DNA from: DATHTC01 sp963746805
GTDB taxonomy: Bacteria > Actinomycetota > Thermoleophilia > Gaiellales > Gaiellaceae
DNA length: 64,000 bases
Direction: 5' to 3'
Assembly: GCA_963746805.1 (NCBI GenBank)
Contig: CAVVCQ010000008.1
Location: 434,001 to 498,000 of the forward strand
Shown: in pieces, positions 8,628-16,194 of the stretch
Layout: each line of letters begins with the position of its first letter
How positions within the stretch are numbered: position 1 is the first letter of the stretch
Notes under the pieces: model-generated
Database searches by the model: none
What the model was told of the DNA's origin: nothing
The model's input: the letters and a program-made list of their open reading frames with translations, nothing else
Made by a program: the position numbers and the translations under genes

Positions 8628-8873
8628 TGCACTTCGCGCGCCCTGGAAAGACCTCACCGACGATCCTAGCTGTCGCGATTCTCTTGCCACCGTCGATGCG
8701 GAATCCCTGCGGGCCAAGCACCTGCAGAGCCCTCCGGGTCGGCTTGTCGACGTGGTACCAGAACGTCCTTAAGAAAAATCCGGGAGGCGGTGTCGGATCG
8801 GCGTAAAGGTGTGCGTTGTAGGGGTGAGCGGGCCGCCCATGGGGGCGCCCCAAACCACAGGAGATGATCCGAG

Positions 8874-9197
8874 ATGCAGTACTTCGTTTCCGTGATCGAC
8901 GACGAGACCGGCTCCGCCACCCCGACCGAGATGGCTGCCATCGACGCGTTCAACGACCGGCTCCAGTCCGGCGGCCACTGGGTCTTCGCCGCCGGGCTCG
9001 GGTCGCCCGGCACGGCCACCGTCGTCGACAACCGGGGTGAGGAGGCGGTGTTCACCGACGGGCCCTTCGTGGAGTCGAAGGAGTACCTCGCCGGCTTCTG
9101 GGTCATCGAGGCCTCCGACCTCGACGTGGCGCTCAAGCTCGCCGCCGAGGGGTCGAAGGCCTGCGATCGGAAGGTCGAGGTGCGGCCGTTCCTGTGA
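8874..9197 (+). CDS. YCII-related (DGPF) domain protein
   Basis: 107 residues. It matches the YCII/DGPF family: MQYFVSVIDD start, AGLGSPGTATVV, and the family signature TDGPFVESKEYLAGFWVIE near residue 60. Proteins of this type are the regular neighbours of ECF42 sigma factors, as here, where the stop overlaps the sigma-factor start (GTGA). ATG has the ribosome site AGGAG. Its biochemical role is unknown; a ligand or signal-related role for the sigma factor is an inference. Confidence 0.9.
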   Translation: MQYFVSVIDDETGSATPTEMAAIDAFNDRLQSGGHWVFAAGLGSPGTATVVDNRGEEAVFTDGPFVESKEYLAGFWVIEASDLDVALKLAAEGSKACDRKVEVRPFL

Positions 9198-10420
9198 TCG
9201 ACGTCCGGGAGGCGATCACCCGCGTCCACCACGAGGAGTGGGCGCGGGTGGTCGCCGCTCTGACCAGGCGTTTCGGTGACCTCGACATCGCCGAGGAGGC
9301 GACGGCCGAAGCGTTCGCAACTGCCGTCGGGCGGTGGCCGGCCGACGGCGTCCCTCCCAACCCCGGCGCCTGGCTGACCACCACCGCCAAACGCAAGGCC
9401 ATCGACCGGATCCGGCGCGAGAACAAGCGCGACGACAAGCAGCGGGAGGCTCAGATGTCGTACGGCGACGACCGGCCCGATCCTCTCGGCGCCATCGACG
9501 ACGAGCGGCTCCGGTTGATCTTCACCTGCTGTCACCCGGCGCTCGCGATGGAGACCCGCGTGGCGCTGACGCTGCGCATGGTCGGCGGGCTGACCGTGCC
9601 CGAGATCGCCCGTGCCTTCCTGGTGCAGGAGAGCACCATGGGGCAGCGGATCACGCGCGCGAAGGCCAAGATCAAGGCGGCTCGCATCCCGTATCGGGTG
9701 CCGTCCGCGGAGGATCTGCCCGCACGCGTCTCCGGCGTGCTGGCCGTCCTCTTCCTGGTCTTCAACGAGGGCTACCTGGCGACGAGCCCCGACACCGATC
9801 CCGTCCGTCACGACCTGACCGCCGAGGCGATCCGGCTGACTCGCCTGGTCCGTGCCCTCCTGCCCCAGGACGGTGAGGTGGCCGGGCTGCTGGCCCTGAT
9901 GCTCCTCACCGAGGCCCGCCGCACCGCCCGCGTGTCGGCGAGCGGCGAACTCGTCCCCCTCGGCGAACAGGACCGTGGGGCCTGGGACGCGGCGCTGGTC
10001 GCCGAGGGTCATCGGCTGGTGCGCGAGCGCCTCGCTGCCGGGGTGGCTCCGGGTCGCTACCAGATCCTCGCTGCGATCAACGCCGTGCACACGTCCGCCC
10101 GCGACGGACGCGACACCGACTGGTCGCAGGTCGTCGCCCTCTACGACCAGCTCGTCCGCCTCGACCCCTCGCCGATCATCGCCCTCAACCGAGCCGTCGC
10201 GGTCGCCGAGCTCGACGGCCCGGAGGCGGCACTGGCGGGCGTAGACCGCCTCGAAGACGCGTTGGCCGGCTATCACGCCTTCCATGCCACTCGCGCCGAC
10301 CTGCTGCGCCGGCTGGGCCGGAGTCAGAACTCGCGCGCGGCGTACGACAACGCCATCGATCTGGCGGGCAACACCGCCGAGACCGCCTACCTGAGACGCC
10401 GCCGCGACCAGCTGGAGTAG
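9194..10420 (+). CDS. RNA polymerase sigma factor, ECF42-type (DUF6596 C-terminal extension)
   Basis: 408 residues. Sigma region 2 is in residues 15-80 (WARVVAALTRRFGDLDIAEEA, AWLTTTAKRKAIDRIRRE), and region 4 around 115-165 (RLIFTCCHPALAME, LTVPEIARAFLVQESTM). The long C-terminal helical repeat domain (FNEGYLATS, LLALMLLTEARRTAR, LYDQLVRLDPSPIIALNRA) is TPR-like and characteristic of ECF42. No anti-sigma gene is adjacent, consistent with this group, where the extension itself is thought to control activity. Co-translated with the YCII gene. Confidence 0.92.
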   Translation: MIDVREAITRVHHEEWARVVAALTRRFGDLDIAEEATAEAFATAVGRWPADGVPPNPGAWLTTTAKRKAIDRIRRENKRDDKQREAQMSYGDDRPDPLGAIDDERLRLIFTCCHPALAMETRVALTLRMVGGLTVPEIARAFLVQESTMGQRITRAKAKIKAARIPYRVPSAEDLPARVSGVLAVLFLVFNEGYLATSPDTDPVRHDLTAEAIRLTRLVRALLPQDGEVAGLLALMLLTEARRTARVSASGELVPLGEQDRGAWDAALVAEGHRLVRERLAAGVAPGRYQILAAINAVHTSARDGRDTDWSQVVALYDQLVRLDPSPIIALNRAVAVAELDGPEAALAGVDRLEDALAGYHAFHATRADLLRRLGRSQNSRAAYDNAIDLAGNTAETAYLRRRRDQLE

Positions 10421-10431
10421 CGTTAACGGCC

Positions 10432-10920
10432 GTGCAGGAGGGCTCGGGACAGCTTGTCCTTCGCGAGATCGAAGATCGCGATCTCGACGTGCTGTTCGAG
10501 CACTGGACGGATCGCGACGCGATCCGGATGGCCGCGTTCACGTCGCCGGAACAGAATGATCGAACCGCCTTCGAGCGACGGTGGGCGCGGCTGAGGAGCG
10601 ACGTGTCTACGACGAACAGGGTCGTCGAGATCGACGGTCGAGTCGTGGGTCACATTGCGAGCTTCGACTTGGAGGGTCACCGCGAGGTCACCTATTGGAT
10701 CGGCCGTGAAAATTGGGGCCGCGGGATTGCCACGCGTGCCCTGCAAGCGTTCTTGCAGATGGAGGCCACCCGTCCGCTTTACGCTGGCGCTGCGAGCGAC
10801 AACGCCGCGTCGATTCGCGTGTTGACGAAGTGCGGCTTTCGTATCGTGAGCCAGGGGCGCGGGTTCGCCCATGGGCGCAACGAGGAAACGGACGAGGTCG
10901 TGCTCCGACTCGATGCATGA
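10432..10920 (+). CDS. GNAT family N-acetyltransferase (RimJ/RimL-like)
   Basis: 162 residues from GTG. The RimJ/RimL-type acetyltransferase fold is clear: LVLREIEDRDLDVLFEHW at the start, GHIASFDLEGHREVTYWIG as beta4, NWGRGIATRALQAFL as the acetyl-CoA binding loop, and SDNAASIRVLTKCGFRIV near the C-terminus. The substrate is unknown. It follows the sigma-factor gene by 11 bases and could be cotranscribed. Confidence 0.9.
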   Translation: MQEGSGQLVLREIEDRDLDVLFEHWTDRDAIRMAAFTSPEQNDRTAFERRWARLRSDVSTTNRVVEIDGRVVGHIASFDLEGHREVTYWIGRENWGRGIATRALQAFLQMEATRPLYAGAASDNAASIRVLTKCGFRIVSQGRGFAHGRNEETDEVVLRLDA

Positions 10921-10992
10921 CCCAACGGCCCTCGGCTGGGCGTCGTGTGTTCGTAGCATGCGCACCTCCGACGCCGGGGAGGTGGGGGCCCC

Positions 10993-11448
10993 TTGTCTCG
11001 CACAGTCACCGACCAGGAGCTGGCCGCACTCGTTCAACGGACAACCCAGGCGGCGCAAGCCCTGATTTCGGGCGATATCGAGGGCTATGTCGCCCGAATC
11101 AAGCATGCGCACGACTACACGCTCATGTCGCCGTATGGCGGCGACCCCGTGCGAGGATTCGACGACTCAGACGGAGCATTGGATGCGCTAGCGCAGTTCT
11201 TTCGCGGCGGCGAGGCAAAGGTCGAGCTCGTCGAGACCTACACATCCGGCGACTTGGCGGTGCTCGTCGTCATCGAGCGACAGCACGGGACGATCGGGGA
11301 TCTGCCGGAGCAGGACTGGTCACTGCGCGTGACGTGGGTCTTCCGACGCACCGCAGAATCGGACTGGGAGCTCGTCCATCGTCATGCGGACGCGCTTGTG
11401 CATGCCATCGACCACGAGCGGTTGGGAGAACTGGCACGCGGTGAGTGA
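10993..11448 (+). CDS. SnoaL-like / NTF2-fold (DUF4440-type) protein
   Basis: 151 residues from TTG, preceded by a purine-rich GGAGGTGGGGG. The pattern (long N-terminal helix with AALISGDIEGYVAR, then DYTLMSPYGGDPVRGF and a C-terminal strand pair LRVTWVFRR/WELVHRHAD) fits the cone-like NTF2/SnoaL fold used by small ketosteroid-isomerase-like enzymes and stress proteins. No specific catalytic assignment is possible. Confidence 0.75.
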   Translation: MSRTVTDQELAALVQRTTQAAQALISGDIEGYVARIKHAHDYTLMSPYGGDPVRGFDDSDGALDALAQFFRGGEAKVELVETYTSGDLAVLVVIERQHGTIGDLPEQDWSLRVTWVFRRTAESDWELVHRHADALVHAIDHERLGELARGE

Positions 11449-11460
11449 CCGCGGTAATGG

Positions 11461-12084
11461 TCAGGCGGTGGCGGGTGCATACCGCGGGCGCCCGGCGGGC
11501 CGGTAAACCTGGATCGTTACGCCCTTCGAGTCGGCTCGCGACTCGACCAGGTCGAGCGCAATGTCCGGGCCGGCGTCGGGGAACAGCCGCGTGCCCTGGC
11601 CGAGGATCACGGGATACGTGAGCAGGGTGAGCTCGTCGGCCAGGCGGTTGTCGAGCAGCCAGCGGACCAGCGCGCCGCTGCCGTGCACCTGCAGCTCACC
11701 CGCCGGCGTGGCTTTCAGCTCGCCGATCTCGGCCGCAACGTCACCGGAGAGGACGGTCGTGTCCGCCCATTGCGGGTCGCTGAGCGTGTTCGATGCCACG
11801 TACTTGGGCCGCGTGTTCAACGCCACTGAGATCGGGTTGTCGCCCTGATCTGCCCCCCAGGAGCCGGTTCCCCAGGAGCCGGCAAAGATTTCGTAGGTCC
11901 GCCGGCCGAACAGGAACGCGTCGGCGCGCTGGAAGACCTGGCCCAGAAACGCCGCGGCCTCGTCGTCGAAGAGCGGTATTGCCCATCCGCCGCGCTCGAA
12001 TCCGCCCCTGCGGTCCTCGTCCGGCGCGCCGAGTCCCTGCATCACTCCGTCGACAGAGACGTGCGTGATGGTCGTCAGTTTCAC
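11461..12084 (-). CDS. Dihydrofolate-reductase-like / RibD C-terminal domain protein
   Basis: 207 residues. Matches the DHFR-superfamily reductase group: ITHVSVDGVMQGLG at the start, ADAFLFGRRTYEIFAGSWG near residue 60, TTVLSGDV, LQVHGSGALVRWLL, and ELTLLTYPVILGQGTRLF near the end. The NAD(P)H-binding framework is present, but true folate reduction is unproven. A paralogue lies directly upstream on the same strand and a third at 26694. Confidence 0.88.
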   Translation of the reverse strand: MKLTTITHVSVDGVMQGLGAPDEDRRGGFERGGWAIPLFDDEAAAFLGQVFQRADAFLFGRRTYEIFAGSWGTGSWGADQGDNPISVALNTRPKYVASNTLSDPQWADTTVLSGDVAAEIGELKATPAGELQVHGSGALVRWLLDNRLADELTLLTYPVILGQGTRLFPDAGPDIALDLVESRADSKGVTIQVYRPAGRPRYAPATA

Positions 12085-12151
12085 GGGTTCGTCCTTTCTC
12101 TCGTGGTGGTGGCAGAGCCATCAGAGCCTCCCGGCGGGCTGGGCAGCCCGG

Positions 12152-12715
12152 TTAGCGGTGCCGCCGGTACTGCAGCTCGACGATCCCGTTGGTGGAGGCG
12201 GTGCTGGAGACCAGGTCGAGCCGGTAGGACCTGGGGACGCCGTCGAACAGCCGGGTGCCTTCACCCGCAACGTAGGGGAACATGCTCACCTGGAGCTCGT
12301 CGATCAGGTCGAGCTGCATGAGCGACCGCCAGAGGCTGACGCCGCCCCAGACCACGATGTGGCCGTCGCCGCCCAGCCTGAGCTTGTCGATCTCCTCTGT
12401 CGTGTCACCAGCGGCGATCGTCGTGTTGGCCCAGTCGGCCGTCGTCAGGGTCCGGGAGAAGACGACCTTGCGGGCGGCGTTCAGGATCGGGGAGAAGGGG
12501 TGGTCGGTGGCCGTTGTCATGGACCCGGCGATGCCTTCGTAGGCGGTGCGGCCCATGACGTGCGCGTAGGCGCTCCGGAGAAAGTCGAGTTGCGCCGGGT
12601 CGTCAGGCTCACGGTTCTCGGGCAGGTCGAAGCAGAACTTCCAAAACTCGGTGTCCTCGTCGGCGAGAAGGCCGTCGAGCGAGTAGTTGAACACCGTCGC
12701 TATCAGCTTCCGCAT
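12152..12715 (-). CDS. Dihydrofolate-reductase-like / RibD C-terminal domain protein (second copy)
   Basis: 187 residues from ATG at 12715, chosen because AAGGAG lies eight bases upstream; the longer in-frame reading to 12862 has no ribosome site and a non-family N-terminus. Motifs: MRKLIATVFNYSLDGLL, AHVMGRTAYEGIAGSM, TTIAAGDTTEEI, HIVVWGGVSLWRSLM, and ELQVSMFPYVAGEGTRLF. Same family as the downstream gene, from which it is separated by 67 bases; the two may form an operon. Confidence 0.88.
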   Translation of the reverse strand: MRKLIATVFNYSLDGLLADEDTEFWKFCFDLPENREPDDPAQLDFLRSAYAHVMGRTAYEGIAGSMTTATDHPFSPILNAARKVVFSRTLTTADWANTTIAAGDTTEEIDKLRLGGDGHIVVWGGVSLWRSLMQLDLIDELQVSMFPYVAGEGTRLFDGVPRSYRLDLVSSTASTNGIVELQYRRHR

Positions 12716-12891
12716 GATCAGGGCTCCTTGGACTCGAGTCGTCTGGGGACCGCCCGGCGTGGCGCGGCGCCCTGTGGCCTGTCGCTCTTGCCTCAGACGC
12801 CACTGCCGCCCGGAAGTCATCGGTGCCCGGTCAAGCACCACGACGAGGACGCGGGCGCTCACTTGGGAGGTTCGCCTTGCGTGCGAACCGG

Positions 12892-13674
12892 TCAGCGCAG
12901 GACCAGGAGGTCGAGCCAGTTGCTTCTGATTTCCGGGTTCGCCGTGTCCTCGGCGTGTCGTACGGCACGGCGGAGACGTTCTTTGCCGCGGAGGAACTCG
13001 TCTTCAGTGAGATTGCGCATCGTGGTGTCGGCCTGGCGGAGAGTGTCCACCTGGCCGAGGAGGTCCGCGAGGCTGGTCGGGTACGTCTCACGAACCTGCT
13101 CGAGAGCGTCCTGGTGGAATCCTGCGGCGGCGAACGCCTTCCGCGTGTCCGTGAGGGAAGGGAAGGTATTGGCCGTCCGAGCGGTCTCAGGGAACCATCG
13201 GACGAGTTCGATCTTGTCCTGCTGCAGGTTCCCGGAGGGCTCGTATCTGTCCGGGAAGCCCTGTCGGATGAGGACGGGGGCACCGGGGCGGAGAACGCGG
13301 CGGATCTCGTGTGCGGCGACTTCCAGGTCTGGGATGTGGTGAATGACGAGGGAGAGCCAGGCGGCGTCTGCCGATTCGTCTGGCAGCGGTAGGGCGGTCG
13401 CACTTCCATCGAGCACCTGGATGGACGGTGTCCGCGGGATCTGATCCCGCATCGCGGCCGACGGCTCGACTGCGAGGACGCTGAGGTCGAACCAGTCGCT
13501 GAAGGCAGCGGCGAACGCCCCTGTCCCCGCGCCGATGTCCACCAGAGTCATTCCCTGCGACGGGCGCAGGTGACGTCGTACCGCCTCGCGCCACTCCGAG
13601 AGTCCGTCGCGTGGGACCTCGCGGACCGCCTTGAACGCCGCAGCGGTCGGCTCGTCATAGCTGATCCTGGCCAT
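12892..13674 (-). CDS. Class I SAM-dependent methyltransferase
   Basis: 260 residues. Motif I TLVDIGAGTGAFAAAFS near residue 44, motif II VLAVEPSAAMRDQI, post-motif ADAAWLSLVIHHIPDLEVAAHEIRRVLRPG. Typical Methyltransf_11 enzyme; substrate unknown. ATG follows AAGGAGG. A perfect 16-bp palindrome lies 53 bases upstream and probably controls it. Confidence 0.88.
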   Translation of the reverse strand: MARISYDEPTAAAFKAVREVPRDGLSEWREAVRRHLRPSQGMTLVDIGAGTGAFAAAFSDWFDLSVLAVEPSAAMRDQIPRTPSIQVLDGSATALPLPDESADAAWLSLVIHHIPDLEVAAHEIRRVLRPGAPVLIRQGFPDRYEPSGNLQQDKIELVRWFPETARTANTFPSLTDTRKAFAAAGFHQDALEQVRETYPTSLADLLGQVDTLRQADTTMRNLTEDEFLRGKERLRRAVRHAEDTANPEIRSNWLDLLVLR

Positions 13675-13726
13675 GTCATGCCTCCTTGAACGCGGCTGAA
13701 CGAGGGAACCAGGCTACTCCTCATTG

Positions 13727-13742
13727 ATAGCAATATTGCTAT
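13727..13742. promoter_or_regulatory. Perfect 16-bp palindromic operator candidate
   Basis: ATAGCAATATTGCTAT, a perfect inverted repeat in an otherwise very GC-rich context, 53 bases upstream of the methyltransferase start. The AGCAAT/ATTGCT arms resemble sites bound by dimeric winged-helix repressors (MarR/PadR class). No regulator gene is adjacent. The rest of 13743-13885 shows nothing I can assign. Confidence 0.55.
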
Positions 13743-13885
13743 GCGATGTCGAGTCGCATCAGGTCACCTGCGCGATCACCGGTTGCCGTTCTCGACGATG
13801 GTCGGGGCTCCTCGGTCATTCTTCTGCGAGGCGTGCGCTGCGCGGGGTTCGGCCTGCCGCGCGCCTTGGGCACCGCCGAGCGCCC

Positions 13886-13916
13886 GGCCGCGCCCGACAC
13901 GTGTCGGGGCGCGGCC
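13886..13916 (-). terminator. Hairpin terminator of the secreted-protein gene
   Basis: GGCCGCGCCCGACAC pairs with GTGTCGGGGCGCGGCC (one bulged base), a 15-bp GC stem just past the stop of the gene ending at 13934. There is no U-tract. Confidence 0.55.
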
Positions 13917-13933
13917 GTACGCAAGAGAGCGTG

Positions 13934-14479
13934 CTAGCCCGAGAAGTTGACGGCGACGAGCCGCCGTGTCGAGACGCCGGCGAGATCACCGTTCTGCTCA
14001 CCCGGCTTGGTCGCTCGGATGAAGAGCGTGAGCTGCTGCTGTTGGCTGCTCGCCGGGAAGTTCGCGTCGCGGCGGAAGACCAGGGTCGCGGTGCCGTCGT
14101 CCCCGGTGAGCTCTTCCGCTGGAATGCTGAACTGGTTGTAGGGCACCGCGGTCACGTAGACGCTCGCGCCCTTGATGTTGACGCTGCAGGTGCTCCCGAC
14201 GCGTACCTTCAGCGTGAAGGTCTGCGTCCCCGCGTTGATCGCTCCGGACAGCACGTCGAAATCGACGATCTGTGTCCGCGCGGGCGGTGCGAGGTCTGCG
14301 ATCGGCGCGGTCTTCAGGCTCTTGTTGGTCGGGCAGCCGTTGGGGCCGGGCGCCAGCGGCGCGGCACCGCTCCACGCCCCGGTCGTCGCGGCCACGGCCG
14401 CCGCGGCAATGGTGGCGATCACCAGGGGTCTCGCAATCGCGACCCGCCGAAGCCGCCGAGGCCGAGGAAACCGTTGCAT
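13934..14479 (-). CDS. Secreted protein of unknown function
   Basis: 181 residues from ATG at 14479, preceded by GGAGGGG. The N-terminus is Arg/Pro-rich, then the hydrophobic stretch PLVIATIAAAAVAATTGAW (residues 18-36), a signal peptide or single anchor. The mature part has two Cys (NGCPTN and GSTCSVNIK) that could pair, and a beta-sandwich-like C-terminal half (SVYVTAVPYNQFSIP, ATLVFRRDANFP, LTLFIRAT). No family recognised. The stretch 14480-14784 upstream holds no supportable gene. Confidence 0.75.
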   Translation of the reverse strand: MQRFPRPRRLRRVAIARPLVIATIAAAAVAATTGAWSGAAPLAPGPNGCPTNKSLKTAPIADLAPPARTQIVDFDVLSGAINAGTQTFTLKVRVGSTCSVNIKGASVYVTAVPYNQFSIPAEELTGDDGTATLVFRRDANFPASSQQQQLTLFIRATKPGEQNGDLAGVSTRRLVAVNFSG

Positions 14480-14784
14480 CTGTGTACCCCCTCCAGTTGA
14501 ACCGGGCCTGTTGCACTTCGCCGCTCGGCGAGCCAGGCCTGTCACGCGTTCGGCCCTCAGCGAATCGCCGACAGGCAGCAACCAGGTTCGTCGGGTCGGA
14601 GAGGCATATCACGAACGCCAGATGCGCCGAGTGCGGGTTCTGCGAGGCGTGCGCCGACGGGATCGGGTTTGCTTCTGTCCGCGGCCGTAGGTCAGGCTGC
14701 TCACGAAGTGAGGACCAGACGAAGATCGACGAGGAATCGCGAGCGGACAGCGAGCGGCTGTTCGGCATCGCGGTTCTCACGCTG

Positions 14785-15180
14785 ATGCCGGAGCGCCTCG
14801 ACCGCATCACGGTCGCCCTCGACCGGCTCGACGTCGTCCTGAGCTGGAAGGCGCGCACGGCGCTGCTCGACCGGCTCGAGACCGGCCAGGGAGTCCGCAG
14901 CGCGTTCGAGGCCGTCGGCGCGACCCGGCCCGTGACGCTGACGCTCCCGCAGAAGGCCGAACTCCTCCTCGCGATCGAGCAGTGGGCGAAGCAGACGCCG
15001 GGCGGCTTCATCGCGCTTCCCGACGGGATCTTCGACCTGCGGGAAGGGCTGCACAACGACCTGCGCGACGCGGGAGGGAGTAGGGGCGGGCGCGCGGCCA
15101 GCGAGCTTGGACGGCTGGGTCTAGGAACGCCGGAGAGCCCGGGCCGAAGCCCGGGCTCTCCAAGATTTGCGATTAGGTAG
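14785..15180 (+). CDS. Small conserved protein of unknown function (copy A)
   Basis: 131 residues starting MPERLDRITVALDRLDVVL; about two-thirds identical over its first ~100 residues to the protein at 20374 (shared ATRPVTLTLPQKAELLLAIE and GIFDLR-GLH). Largely helical and charged; function unknown. The last ~35 residues have no counterpart in copy B and run across a strong hairpin (15132-15161). A TAG in another frame at 15081-15083 aligns with the stop of copy B, so a one-base deletion has probably removed the original stop. Convergent with the secreted-protein gene at 15226. Confidence 0.65.
   Translation: MPERLDRITVALDRLDVVLSWKARTALLDRLETGQGVRSAFEAVGATRPVTLTLPQKAELLLAIEQWAKQTPGGFIALPDGIFDLREGLHNDLRDAGGSRGGRAASELGRLGLGTPESPGRSPGSPRFAIR
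15132..15161. terminator. Perfect 13-bp hairpin, bidirectional terminator
   Basis: GGAGAGCCCGGGC, loop CGAA, GCCCGGGCTCTCC. It lies between two convergent genes and could terminate both; it is inside the extended frame of copy A. Confidence 0.65.
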
Positions 15181-15225
15181 CGCCCGGGCTGCATAAAACG
15201 CGGGGCACTGTGGTGCGGGGACGGA

Positions 15226-15732
15226 TCAGACGGCCGGGACAACCACCGGCGTCTCCGGCAGGAGCACGCCGTTGACGAGCAGCTCGTCGCCGATGGCATG
15301 GCTCTGCTCAACGTGGAGGCCGCCCACAAAACCGGAGTAGAGCGGAGGGCCGGTGATCTCCGTCTTGACGTACTCCAGGCCACCGAGGCCGGTGAGGTTC
15401 CAGCCGTCGATCTTGCCGTTGCTCTTGAGCACGGGCGTGTTCGCGAGGCCCTGCTTGAAGGTGAGGGTCTTGAAGTTGTGGGCGATCGATCCGTCGGCGC
15501 GCATCCACGACGTGTCCGTCGTTGTGGTGAAGGTCGTGGAGAACTTGATCCCCTTGCCCTGGTCGCCCTGCACCATGTGCTCGTTCCAGCCGAGGACCGG
15601 CTGGACGTCGCCCTTGCCGACGTAGCCGGTGATGACGCCGGCGTTGGTGGCGTCGTAGGAGACGGACGCCATGGCGGCGGTCGGAACTGCGAGCGCAACG
15701 AGAGCGGCGGCGGTGATGATGAGCTTGCGCAT
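15226..15732 (-). CDS. Secreted protein of unknown function (intact paralogue A)
   Basis: 168 residues. Signal peptide MRKLIITAAALVALAVPTAA with likely cleavage after AMA near residue 22. The mature domain is beta-rich with no Cys (GVITGYVGKGDVQPVLGW, KFSTTFTTTTDTSW, GKIDGWNLTGLGGLEYV). No family recognised; the architecture resembles small extracellular beta-sandwich proteins. A frameshifted paralogue lies at 19720-20278 in inverted orientation. Both share a near-identical 53-bp upstream element. Ribosome site CGGAGGAAG. Confidence 0.75.
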   Translation of the reverse strand: MRKLIITAAALVALAVPTAAMASVSYDATNAGVITGYVGKGDVQPVLGWNEHMVQGDQGKGIKFSTTFTTTTDTSWMRADGSIAHNFKTLTFKQGLANTPVLKSNGKIDGWNLTGLGGLEYVKTEITGPPLYSGFVGGLHVEQSHAIGDELLVNGVLLPETPVVVPAV

Positions 15733-15802
15733 CTACTTCCTCCGGTATGTGCAGGCCATCACCTGTGATCGCTTTGATCCCTGGGAGCATGATCGCCGTG
15801 TC

Positions 15803-15855
15803 CCTGGCAGCGTGCCCCGTGCGCACATCGCCCGCTAGGACACGATTGGGTCAAC
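15803..15855 (-). promoter_or_regulatory. Conserved 53-bp upstream element, copy A
   Basis: On the minus strand it starts GTTGACCCAATCGTG and ends GCACGCTGCCAGG; 51 of 53 bases match copy B at 19601-19653 (opposite strand). It lies about 70 bases upstream of the secreted-protein start and contains a TTGACC that could be a -35. Conservation beyond that of the coding parts suggests a promoter/operator. It also lies just downstream of a LuxR-type gene. Confidence 0.6.
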
Positions 15856-15887
15856 CGTTCGGCTGCGTTGCCAGCCGAATGGGCCGA

Positions 15888-16112
15888 CTAGCGCACCAGC
15901 GTCGGCTCGTCGCGCCACCGCTTCGCCGCGGCCGTCCGGTTGGTCACGCCGAGCTTCCGGAAGATGCGCGTCAGGTGGAACTTGACCGTGGTCTCCGTCA
16001 CCCAGAAGTGGTGTGCGATCTCCCGGTTCGTCCAGCCTTCCTCGACCAGCTCGAGGATCGCCGCCTCGCGCGGCGTCAGCAGCCTCTGCCCCGACCCCAA
16101 CTCGCCTTCCAT
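15888..16112 (-). CDS. Stand-alone LuxR-type HTH protein
   Basis: 74 residues, essentially only a GerE/LuxR DNA-binding domain: LTPREAAILELVEEGWTNRE, then TETTVKFHLTRIFRKLGVTN as recognition and dimerisation helices. No receiver or ligand domain is attached; an open frame continues upstream but lacks family features. ATG at 16112 follows GAGGAAAGG. It is immediately upstream of, and codirectional with, the secreted-protein gene and its conserved leader, so it may regulate that leader (inference). Confidence 0.8.
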   Translation of the reverse strand: MEGELGSGQRLLTPREAAILELVEEGWTNREIAHHFWVTETTVKFHLTRIFRKLGVTNRTAAAKRWRDEPTLVR

Positions 16113-16194
16113 GGAGACCCTTTCCTCGTGAGCCAAGACTACGACTGCGGTGACCGAGCGGATGTGGCGGTGAGTAGATCCACATATGCGCAAA

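Noticed and set aside
12065..13342. A 425-codon plus-strand frame across the reductase and methyltransferase genes
   Set aside because: Antisense shadow; the minus strand encodes recognisable DHFR-like and methyltransferase proteins with ribosome sites.
14625..14680. Plus-strand peptide with C-x2-C-x2-C-x2-C resembling a ferredoxin motif
   Set aside because: No start codon or ribosome site, no second Cys cluster, and it lies in the leader between two genes; most likely chance.
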